Positions 1-6,500 of a stretch of 6,894 bases of DNA are shown one piece after another. Position 1 is the first letter of the stretch; every line of letters starts with the position of its first letter. A program made the translations under genes and the position numbers. Below the pieces are notes generated by a model. The model was not told the origin of the DNA. It saw only the letters and a list, made by a program, of their open reading frames with translations, and did no database searches. Source of the stretch: Chitinophagaceae bacterium (lineage in GTDB: Bacteria > Bacteroidota > Bacteroidia > Chitinophagales > Chitinophagaceae); assembly GCA_947378615.1 (NCBI GenBank), contig CANCKV010000171.1, positions 1-6,894 of the forward strand, read 5' to 3'.

Positions 1-191
1 GTAGTGACAGTTTGTTCAACAGTCTGTGCATCTGCACCTGTGAAACTACCAGTAATTTGTACAGTAGGAGGTGTAATATCGGGATATTGTGAAATAGGAA
101 GGTTAAGGATGGCAATAATCCCTAACATTACAATTACTATTGAAATAACGATAGCCGTGACCGGCCTTCTTATAAAAACGTCTGCAATCAT
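1..191 (-). CDS. RND multidrug efflux permease, AcrB/HAE1 type (N-terminal fragment)
   Basis: Only the first 63 codons are in the window; the gene continues beyond the left edge. Family members are inner-membrane, proton-driven antiporters that pass drugs or other small molecules to an adaptor and outer-membrane channel. The start MIADVFIRRPVTAIV is the typical HAE1 beginning: a short cytoplasmic helix with the conserved FIRRP, then the first membrane helix (about residues 11-29). NLPISQYPDITPPTVQI follows at about 30-46, where the chain enters the periplasmic porter domain, and then the GADAQTVEQTVT region. The start is ATG at 191; an in-frame TAA lies three codons upstream (198-200), so no longer start is possible. 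No Shine-Dalgarno sequence is visible. It lies 114 bp downstream of the adaptor gene and is presumably co-transcribed with it. The family is near certain. Substrate cannot be judged from this fragment, and full length (about 1,040 residues in relatives) cannot be verified here. Confidence 0.95.
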   Translation of the reverse strand, partial: MIADVFIRRPVTAIVISIVIVMLGIIAILNLPISQYPDITPPTVQITGSFTGADAQTVEQTVT

Positions 192-200
192 ACTAATTTA

Positions 201-306
201 GTTGTTAGTTGTTAGTGGTTAGTGACTAGTGATTAGTTGTTAGTGATTGTTGTTAGTTTGTCATTGCTAACCAAACACTAACAACTAATCACTAAACACT
301 AATTAC
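201..306. repeat. Two facing arrays of a 7-bp repeat in the adaptor-permease gap
   Basis: Most of the gap between the adaptor and permease genes is a heptamer array. On the plus strand, units at 201, 208, 215, 222, 229 and 236 read GTTGTTA, GTTGTTA, GTGGTTA, GTGACTA, GTGATTA, GTTGTTA, then a 6-bp slipped unit and another GTTGTTA at 249-255. From about 272 to 306 the same unit runs on the opposite strand (GTAATTA, GTGTTTA, GTGATTA, GTTGTTA, GTGTTTG read from 306 downward), and the last unit overlaps the adaptor stop codon. The arrays meet head to head: 227-245 is a perfect 19-bp inverted repeat of 276-294, with further pairing outside it (219-224 with 297-302) and a 30-nt loop. The operon mRNA could form a long AU-rich hairpin just before the permease start. 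Its function is unknown; it could affect mRNA stability, translation or partial termination. Confidence 0.85.
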
Positions 307-1400
307 TATTTTGTTACTTTTACTTTTATTCCGTCTTTAATCCTTTGAACACCATCAACCACTATCTTATCATTTTCGGAAATCCCCTCTTTTACTACAA
401 TCTTATCATTGATGATAGCACCTGTTGCGATTCTCTTTTGAGTTACTTTACTACTATCTCCAATGACAAAAACAAAGTATTCACCCATCTGTTCCATTAA
501 TGCCTTCATCGGTACTAGAAGCTGTTTGGAATCACCATTATTTTTTATTCGAACATTACAACTCATACCCGGTTTCAACAAGTGATTTTCATTAGAAAAT
601 TCTAATCGCACCTTTAGGGTAGCGGTCTGAGGATTCACTGCTCTATCTAAGAAATAAATTTTTCCCAATTCAGGATAAATAGTACCATCAGGAAGCTTTA
701 TGGTAAAGATGGAATCCTTTTCGGAGAATCCCTTTTTTTGTAATTGGGTAAACCTATAAATATCTTTTTCATTGATGGCAAAATCGACAGTAATTGGGTC
801 ATCAGTAGAGACTGTATTTAATATCATACCACCTGAAGTAACTGCCGTACCTAATTTTACTTGAGAAATTCCAATTGTGCCATTGAAAGGGGCATAGATA
901 GTGGCATATCGAACATTCGTCTGCACACTATTTACCGCAGCTTTTGCAGCCTCGAGTTGCATCTTTGATGATTGCAAATCTGCATTTGCATGGTCTAAGA
1001 CTTGTTTTGCGATGGCATCATTTTTTGCCAAGTCATTATACCGGTCGGCATCTTGTTGTGCTTTTGCAAGGTTCGCTTTTGCTACGTTTAGGTTGGCAAT
1101 TGCCTGTTGATAATTGGCATTGTATAACTGTTCATCAATTGAATAGAGTTTTTGTCCTTTTATAACCTGTTGCCCATCCTGAAAATAAATGCCTGTAATT
1201 GCACCATTTACCTGTGCTCGAATATCAACTTGATTAAGCGCAGTAATATTTGCAGGATATTGATCAAAGAAAGTTGCATTTCCTGAGTGAACAGAATAGG
1301 CAGTTACAGCAGGAGGAGGTGGTGGTGCTTGTTGTGTTTTACTATTATCTGCCCCACAAGCTGCAAGTGCAAGAAAAAATAGGTATGTTGTATATCTCAT
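306..1400 (-). CDS. RND efflux periplasmic adaptor lipoprotein (AcrA/MexA, membrane fusion protein family)
   Basis: A 364-residue adaptor that would link the permease to the outer-membrane channel. A short signal peptide ends in lipobox LAAC, with the lipidated Cys at 15, so the protein should be anchored in a membrane facing the periplasm. A linker with five consecutive prolines (26-30) follows. The first half of the lipoyl domain is at about 50-89 (VDIRAQVNGAITGIYFQDGQ), the coiled-coil hairpin at about 90-163 (Ala/Gln/Lys-rich heptads), and the second lipoyl half at 165-187 (YATIYAPFNGTIG). The beta-barrel spans about 200-285, including FLDRAVNPQTATLKVRLEF and LLKPGMSCNVRI, and the membrane-proximal domain runs from about 295 to the end (VPMKALMEQMGEYFVFV). 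Length and order match AcrA/MexA. An in-frame TAA two codons upstream (1404-1406) fixes the start at 1400. It lies 74 bp after the channel gene and 114 bp before the permease. Substrate is not deducible. Confidence 0.95.
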   Translation of the reverse strand: MRYTTYLFFLALAACGADNSKTQQAPPPPPAVTAYSVHSGNATFFDQYPANITALNQVDIRAQVNGAITGIYFQDGQQVIKGQKLYSIDEQLYNANYQQAIANLNVAKANLAKAQQDADRYNDLAKNDAIAKQVLDHANADLQSSKMQLEAAKAAVNSVQTNVRYATIYAPFNGTIGISQVKLGTAVTSGGMILNTVSTDDPITVDFAINEKDIYRFTQLQKKGFSEKDSIFTIKLPDGTIYPELGKIYFLDRAVNPQTATLKVRLEFSNENHLLKPGMSCNVRIKNNGDSKQLLVPMKALMEQMGEYFVFVIGDSSKVTQKRIATGAIINDKIVVKEGISENDKIVVDGVQRIKDGIKVKVTK

Positions 1401-1415
1401 AATTTATAAATTATT

Positions 1416-1466
1416 AATGGTGAATGGTGAATTGATAATTCTTTAAATCATAAACAATTAACCATT
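1416..1466. repeat. Heptamer repeats and inverted repeat in the channel-adaptor gap
   Basis: The 74-bp gap between the channel and adaptor genes carries the same kind of structure as the next gap but with a different unit. On the plus strand AATGGTG occurs at 1416-1422 and 1423-1429, followed by degenerate units AATTGAT and AATTCTT. On the opposite strand AATGGTT (1466-1460) and AATTGTT (1459-1453) run towards them. Segment 1423-1434 (AATGGTGAATTG) pairs with 1455-1466 (CAATTAACCATT) with one mismatch across a 20-nt loop. Read along the transcript, the units are ATTCACC-like. It could form a modest AU-rich hairpin just upstream of the adaptor start. Its function is unknown. Confidence 0.7.
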
Positions 1467-1474
1467 GTCAACTA

Positions 1475-2800
1475 TCATTTTATTATTCCTAATGCCTGTT
1501 GTACATCCACTTTTGCAGCAAGTACCTGATAGAGTGCATTTGTATAGTTAATCTGCGCATTCCTTAAATCTGTTTCTGCTGTAATCACCTCCAAATAATT
1601 CTTGATACCAGATTTATATTGCAACTGAATGGTGTTATAAACCTCATTTGCAAGTTGTAGATTCTCCTTTAAGACGAGGTAATCATTCAAACTAGATTTA
1701 TAAGAACTTAAAGCCTGTTCATATTGAGTATTGATAGAATTACGCAATTGAATCAAATCCCAATCAACTCTTTTGATAGCGATTTCTGCTGCTTTTGTTT
1801 GATATACCCGCTTATTACCCTGAAATAAAGGCAGATTGACCTTAATACCTGCATAAGAATTAGGAAAATTCGTACCATACAACTTTCCAAAATTATTATT
1901 CAAGAAATTAAAATTATAGTTTCCAAAGGCGGAGACAGAAGGGTAATAACCGTATTTAGCATATTGCAAATTAAATTCTTGTAAATGACGGACAGTTTCC
2001 AATTGTTTATATTCAATTCTATTACTATAATTAATTGTTTGGAGTGTATCGAGCAGCAGTTCATTCTGCATTTTGATTGTATCATACACTAAAGTAAAAT
2101 TGCCATTTGCAGAATAACCCATAGCATTCTTTAAAATAGCCTCTTTTGTCTTCAAAAACTCTTGTTGATTTTTCAATTGCGCTTTTGCATTGTTGAGTGC
2201 TATTGATGCTCGCTTATAATCTATCTTATCTACGATGCCATCTTTATATTGATTAAAGGCATTCTTATAACTAGTTTCTAATCGGATGATATCAGCTTGT
2301 AGAACGTTAATTTGTTTTTGGGAAAGTAACACATCATAGAATGCCTTACTTACTGTTACAACTAGCTGAATCTTGTTGTTTTCTAATGAGAGTTTCGATT
2401 GATTTCTTACTTCATTTGCAGATTGCCTAGCAAGAAATAAATCCTTATTAAAGATAGATTGAGAAACAGAAAAAGCTGCGGTAGAAGTATTTAATGTGCC
2501 TGATTGGAAATAGTTGTTATTTGAGAACGAAGTGGGAAGTTGAAAGATATGTTGAAGATTATAATCTAGATTTATTTGTGGATACCAATCAGCTAACTTG
2601 CCTTTGATTGCCAACTCTGTGGTTTCTTGATCTAATAAGGACTGTTGTATCAGTGGTTTATGAATTTGAGCATATAGAATACATGTTTCTAAAGTGGCAG
2701 TTTCAAGAATTGTATCCTTTGATGAGGGTGTATTTTGAGAAAATGGGGTTTGAATAAAAAGAAAGAGGGCAATGATGCCGGTGAGTAAATATTTATTCAT
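1475..2800 (-). CDS. TolC/OprM-family outer-membrane efflux channel
   Basis: A 441-residue outer-membrane factor, the exit duct of the tripartite pump. Residues 1-22 are a signal peptide (hydrophobic core LLTGIIALFLFI, probable cleavage near FSQ-N). No lipobox Cys is present, unlike OprM-type channels. The two internal repeats expected of an OEP-family protein are visible. In the first, a strand region at 73-120 (WYPQINLDYNLQ, AAFSVSQSIFNKDLF) leads into helices with AFYDVLLSQKQINVL (153-167) and YKDGIVDKIDYKRA (185-198). In the second, YYPSVSAFGNYNFNF (285-299) and IKVNLPLFQGNKRV (319-332) lead into YKSGIKNYLEVITAETDLRNAQ (395-416) and a final helix ending QQALG. The length is usual for the family. 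It is the first gene of the operon, with the start at 2800 supported by an upstream in-frame TAA (2816-2818) and an AAAAGGA 10 nt upstream. The family call is firm; substrate is unknown. Confidence 0.95.
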   Translation of the reverse strand: MNKYLLTGIIALFLFIQTPFSQNTPSSKDTILETATLETCILYAQIHKPLIQQSLLDQETTELAIKGKLADWYPQINLDYNLQHIFQLPTSFSNNNYFQSGTLNTSTAAFSVSQSIFNKDLFLARQSANEVRNQSKLSLENNKIQLVVTVSKAFYDVLLSQKQINVLQADIIRLETSYKNAFNQYKDGIVDKIDYKRASIALNNAKAQLKNQQEFLKTKEAILKNAMGYSANGNFTLVYDTIKMQNELLLDTLQTINYSNRIEYKQLETVRHLQEFNLQYAKYGYYPSVSAFGNYNFNFLNNNFGKLYGTNFPNSYAGIKVNLPLFQGNKRVYQTKAAEIAIKRVDWDLIQLRNSINTQYEQALSSYKSSLNDYLVLKENLQLANEVYNTIQLQYKSGIKNYLEVITAETDLRNAQINYTNALYQVLAAKVDVQQALGIIK

Positions 2801-2810
2801 TATAAAATTG

Positions 2811-2817
2811 TCCTTTT
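2811..2817 (-). promoter_or_regulatory. Shine-Dalgarno-like sequence for the channel gene
   Basis: On the minus strand AAAAGGA ends 10 nt before the ATG at 2800. It is the only clear purine-rich ribosome-binding candidate in front of any start in the window; the adaptor and permease starts have none. Bacteroidetes generally rely little on Shine-Dalgarno pairing, so its importance is uncertain. Confidence 0.4.
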
Positions 2818-2853
2818 AATAATCCTGCTAAGTGTTATTTGCTTCTAAAAAAA

Positions 2854-2861
2854 CAAATGTA
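2854..2861 (-). promoter_or_regulatory. Probable Bacteroidetes-type -7 promoter box for the efflux operon
   Basis: On the minus strand TACATTTG matches the Bacteroidetes primary-sigma -7 consensus TAnnTTTG exactly. Transcription would start a few bases downstream, near 2846-2848, giving a leader of roughly 45 nt before the channel ATG at 2800. The expected -33 TTG element 19-21 nt upstream is not evident: that stretch is A/T-rich (TTTAAAAAAACG). The promoter may therefore be weak or need an activator. Confidence rests on the -7 match and its position. Confidence 0.55.
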
Positions 2862-2870
2862 GGTACATTT
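2855..2870. promoter_or_regulatory. Perfect 16-bp palindrome overlapping the -7 box (candidate operator)
   Basis: AAATGTAGGTACATTT consists of two 7-bp half-sites (AAATGTA and TACATTT) around a 2-bp centre, with no mismatch. Seven of the eight bases of the predicted -7 box fall inside it, so a bound dimer would block RNA polymerase. RND operons are commonly repressed by TetR- or MarR-type dimers that bind such sites, but no regulator gene is in the window to assign it to. The inference is regulatory; the palindrome itself is directly seen. Confidence 0.55.
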
Positions 2871-2938
2871 AATTAATTCGTTTTTTTAAATCGGTAAGAC
2901 AAGGACTATTTTAACCTTTAGAAAAGACAAAAAACTAC

Positions 2939-2972
2939 CACATAGACACATAGCCACATAGAAAAGCCATAG
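2939..2972. repeat. Short tandem repeat, CACATAG with 8-bp period
   Basis: CACATAG occurs at 2939-2945, 2947-2953 and 2955-2961, exactly 8 bp apart, followed by a degenerate GCCATAG at 2966-2972. A related reversed piece (CTATGTAGTT) follows at 3012-3021, so this too has a partly inverted partner. It is a low-complexity intergenic repeat with no visible gene function. Confidence 0.7.
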
Positions 2973-3035
2973 TTTTTTTCTACGTTTTAAAAAAAAGGTC
3001 ACAGAGGAATCCTATGTAGTTAAGTTAAGAAACAG

Positions 3036-3105
3036 CTGTCAGGTTGAGCTTGTCGAAACCGGTCTAAATTAAGGTTCTTTCCTTCTTTGTGCGCCTTCGA
3101 CAGGC
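3036..3105. repeat. REP-like palindrome, first pair (copies A and B)
   Basis: Copy A at 3036-3060 carries the core TGAGCTTGTCGAA (3045-3057). Copy B at about 3094-3105 carries its partner in the opposite orientation (CCTTCGACAGGCT), after which the match decays. Read as one strand they could fold back through TGTCGAA/TTCGACA. I recall closely similar TGAGCTTGTCGAAG sequences as abundant intergenic repeats in many Bacteroidetes genomes; this is from memory and not checked. Confidence 0.55.
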
Positions 3106-3137
3106 TGCTAAGGACATCTTTACAATTGTAAGGTACT

Positions 3138-3242
3138 CATCGAAAATAATCCTGTCAGACTGAGGCTCTCGAAGTCGGGTTGAAGGTTAAAGAAGTTTGC
3201 ACTTCGATAAACTCAGTGTGACAGTCCTGCTAATTTTCGATG
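3138..3242. repeat. REP-like palindrome, second pair (copies C and D), 105 bp
   Basis: This is an imperfect palindrome. The outer arms CATCGAAAAT (3138-3147) and ATTTTCGATG (3233-3242) match perfectly. The inner arms 3154-3175 and 3201-3222 match at 18 of 22 positions, sharing GTCA-CTGAG-TCGAAGT. The loop is about 25 nt (3176-3200). The inner arms are the same repeat as copies A and B, in alternating orientation (A forward, B reverse, C forward, D reverse). Transcripts from either strand could fold into a long hairpin. Confidence 0.7.
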
Positions 3243-3290
3243 CCAACTAGAATGTCATTTCAAAAAACTTGAGAAACTCTAATTAGTGCC

Positions 3291-3314
3291 TCAGGCTGAC
3301 ACCCTAATTTTCGG
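3291..3314. repeat. Truncated fifth REP-like copy (E)
   Basis: Read on the minus strand this segment gives CGAAAATTA, then GTGTCAGCCTGAGG. This is the first half of copy C (CGAAAATAA, then CTGTCAGACTGAGG) without the TCGAAGT end. It appears to be a decayed or partial copy of the same family, in reverse orientation. Confidence 0.45.
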
Positions 3315-3401
3315 TTAGTGCCCTTAACTTAACGACATTGCAGAGGAATCCTATTTCGTCGCATTAGGAAGGCATTTCTGAAAAGATGTTATATAGTAGT
3401 A

Positions 3402-3523
3402 GGGAACAAAGAAAAACAAGGAACACTAAGTTTTCTAATCTTCGATTTAAGTGATTCACGAATTTACATTTGTAAACTAATTTAATCCTTCTGTCTCTTT
3501 GTTAAAAACTTTGTGTTCCTTGT
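3402..3523 (-). terminator. Probable transcription terminator of the secreted-protein gene
   Basis: Along the minus strand, 30 nt after the stop codon of the large gene, 3523-3504 (ACAAGGAACACAAAGTTTTT) is complementary to 3435-3416 at 18 of 20 positions. The second arm is followed at once by a U-rich run (TTTTTCTTTGTT, 3415-3404). The intervening 68 nt contain a tight nested hairpin with arms 3463-3468 and 3471-3476. The stem plus U-run is terminator-like, but the loop is long for a classic intrinsic terminator. The arms also resemble common intergenic repeats, so the role is inferred. Confidence 0.5.
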
Positions 3524-3552
3524 AGTAAATTTTCTTTTGAAGGAAAATAAAA

Positions 3553-6500
3553 TTATTCTTTTACAAATCCTACCGAACTTGTCATTCTACTTGTAGTCTG
3601 TATCCGCAAATGATAAACCCCTTTTGTTAATCCAACAACTTTTATACTTGGATTGGCTGCATCTTTTAATGAAATCAGTCTAATTGTTTTCCCTAAATTA
3701 TCTAATACCTGAACTTCCTTGATGTGATTTCCTAAAATGGTGATAGCATCTTTTGCAGGATTAGGATATACCTGAAAATTGCTTGTTACCACAACATTTT
3801 CGGTAATAATTGAACCTCCTTTCCTAATTCCTACAGGTGCATAATTGCCATCGAAGGCATTGATGTCGGTAATATCTGAAGAAAGGATAATGTCTTCATT
3901 CGTGAAACTACCTTTCTTGTTAAACACCAATTCAAACAATATAGTACTATCAGCAATAGTCCTTGCTTCGCTTGATGCATCCACCCACAGGAATGGAATC
4001 TTACCCGTTTCGACAAAATCCATATTGTAATCAGCACCAATATTATTATTTTCCACTGATTTTAGTTCCAAAACATCCTTATTAAAATTCAGCGTGTATT
4101 GCATTCCCATGATATTCTTGAAGTTTCTTACCTTAATAGGCACCCGAACTTCTGTAGATGAACTGCTTACTGTAATATGATCATTGAATAATTCAATAGG
4201 TTCAATAGAGCCGTTAATACCCAATATTGCCCCATTCCAATCAAAATTAACATCACCCAATTTTACACCAATAAAGCTTTGATTAACCTGATTTCCATTC
4301 AATTTTGCCATCTTGATGCTGTCGGGATATGGGAATGGTTTAGTTGGGGTTGGGAATGAATAGCTGCTATCAACGAATGCCCATAAGCGGCTGCCTGCGA
4401 AACTCGTAATGTGCTTTAATACCATCGATTTTATCAAGGCAATATCAGTCCCGTTTACAGCCCCATCATTATTTACATCTGCAGCAATCAACTTGTAAGG
4501 TGTATTTAATAGTACCTTTTTCAGAATATGGCTTTGTATTAGACTGATGTCTGTTCCATTTACCCCATTCGCCACATTTTTGTCATTATTCTTCGAAGGA
4601 ACAATTTTGCAGCTACTGCCACTTGCTACTGTAAATCCATAGTTGCCTGCAATTGAAGTTACTGTTTTGCCGGTATCATTTAATGTAACAGATACCGTTG
4701 GAATGATGGTACCTAATGGATTCTTATTATTACCACTAATAGTGAAGTTCTGTGCGGAAGTTCCGTATCTAAGCATACTAGCTTTACCACCTTGTGTTTG
4801 ATCGTAGAAAACGATGATAGGTGCATTTGCAGTATCTATTGATAATGCATGACGGGTAAAATAATTATTAGGAACAAAACCACGAGTACCAACTGTTTTC
4901 CAATTGCTTGTATCTGTGAAAGACATGACTGTTCCTGAATTATTATAGGTGAAATCGTCGTACAATAAAACAGGGTTATTTTTCTTATTTATTGCTAAAG
5001 AAGGATTATAGATATGGCCTTTTGAAAAACGAGGGCTACCAACGATACTCCAATTAGCATTAGCGTATTTATAAACACTAGCCCTTTCAAAGCCGTTGTC
5101 TTCTTGAAAAGATACATAAGGGACACCTTTATTATCAATTGCTATATCTATAAAATAGATCCCATTTACTGCCGAAGTAAAAGTAGTTTGTCCTACAATT
5201 GACCAATTGCCTCCACTATACTTCATAACAGATGCTTGAGGATATCCTCTCCCATCAGCAGAATCAAATACTACAAAAGGTGTATTTGTCGTTTTATCGA
5301 AGGCGATGTTATAAAAATTTTTGGCATTTGAAAAAGTCGTAGAACCTACACTGTTCCAAACTGAATTTTGAAGTTTATAAACGCCTCTACCATTGAAGAT
5401 ATAAGGAATATTGCTGGTATCAATTGCGAGTGAAAAATAGTTGGTTATACTAGTAAGTGCACCACTACCAAGTGTTTGCCATGTATTTGCCTTATATTTT
5501 TTAACGGTCATAGCACTTGCATTTGATGAATCGATAAATGCAACGATTGGATTATTTGTCTTATCCAATACTAAGTTTAAGTTAGATGCTTTACCAGTTG
5601 AAACTGCAGTTCCAACTGACGACCATGTATTGTTAGCATATTTCATGACAATTACCTGACTAGTTGCAGAATCTATATAGGCTACATAGGGTATATTATC
5701 ATTTCCTACAGCTGATGTAACATTGATTGCAGTACCATTTGTAAAACCAGCTTGCCCTACATTTACCCATCCAGAATTAGCTACACTTGGTAAACTTAAA
5801 TAGGTAAACCCAGTTATTGATGCAGTTCCACTAGTATTTGTAACATAAACATTACCTGATTTTCCATTTCCAACCCAAGCTACTAATACAGAATCGGAAA
5901 GAATGGCAATGGAATCCGCTTCATTCACCCCATTTTTACTACCAAAAGTTACCCCTGTATAGGTGTTCGTGATGGAACTGAATCCTGTTCCACGGATGAG
6001 AATAGGCGTACCTGTAGTACCCGATGTAGGGGAAATAGAAGAAATAGTAGGGGCGCCTGTGGTCGGCGTTGCAGGTGACCATATCTCATATACCTGTCTA
6101 GTATATCCATTTTGGTTGGTGCTACCTGTTCCATAACCATAGTGCATATACAGTGTTTGGGTAATTGGATTATAGGTATTGTTGTAAGTGGCTTGCAAGT
6201 AAGGAGACTCACCCGGTAAAGGAGAAACTGTAAAGGCGGTATTGCCAGGATTGTCAGCCGTCATAAACCCACTTGCAGGCACTGCAGGTGTGGAGCCAAT
6301 ATTTAACCAATTGATTAAATTATTATTGGAATCAAGCTGAAACTGAAAGTTATAGTTACTGCCACCTAAATCACCTAATTGTGCCTGATAGGTGTTTGCA
6401 GATACTTGTGTAATAGTTTTAGTCGAACTAATTGCTCTTGCTGAAGTAGGATGAAAGAAATAGCCACTAACAGTATAGTCATTAGCAATATTGACACTTG

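Larger units (their letters stand above)
3002..3354. repeat. Repeat block bounded by inverted and direct repeats (possible MITE-like unit)
   Basis: TTAAGTTAAG at 3020-3029 is a perfect 10-bp inverted match of CTTAACTTAA at 3323-3332. Just outside, the 14-bp CAGAGGAATCCTAT is repeated in direct orientation at 3002-3015 and 3341-3354. The 313 bp between the outer edges of the inverted repeats contain the REP-like palindromes and no open frame of note. The layout resembles a small non-autonomous element with terminal inverted repeats. However, the direct repeats do not abut the inverted ones (4 bp and 8 bp gaps), so they are not a normal target-site duplication. They may instead be two copies of one dispersed repeat family. 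Confidence 0.4.
2801..3552. other. 752-bp non-coding region between the secreted-protein gene and the efflux operon
   Basis: I find no credible gene here on either strand: reading frames are short and resemble no protein I recognise. From right to left it holds a probable terminator for the secreted-protein gene (about 3402-3523), a dispersed-repeat block (about 2936-3360) with REP-like palindromes, a short CACATAG tandem, and the promoter/operator region of the efflux operon (about 2811-2900). The repeat block is visibly richer in G and C, and in CG dinucleotides within TCGA, than its surroundings. That fits independently spreading repeats rather than decayed coding sequence. Confidence 0.75.

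Noticed and set aside
4..201. 65-codon plus-strand reading frame at the left edge
   Set aside because: It is the antisense shadow of the permease start, whose conserved AcrB-type N-terminus is unmistakable on the other strand.
901..1165. Two overlapping plus-strand frames of about 70 codons opposite the adaptor gene
   Set aside because: They are antisense to the Ala-rich coiled-coil region, whose codon bias produces open opposite frames; the Cys/Ala/Phe-rich composition is typical of such shadows.
2939..2972. CACATAG repeats as a CRISPR array
   Set aside because: The 8-bp period leaves no spacers and repeats are far too short; no cas gene is nearby.
3465..3472. TACATTTG on the plus strand as a second promoter
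   Set aside because: It matches the -7 consensus, but there is no -33 element and no gene downstream on the plus strand; it is part of a local hairpin.
3529..3548. Small hairpin just after the stop of the large gene (ATTTTC/GAAAAT) as the terminator
   Set aside because: The stem is six nearly pure A-T pairs with an 8-nt loop and a poor U-run; the downstream 20-bp stem is a better candidate.
5949..6212. 87-codon minus-strand frame overlapping the secreted protein
   Set aside because: It is in another frame of the same strand inside a clear TIG and linker region; composition is unremarkable and it lacks any start context.
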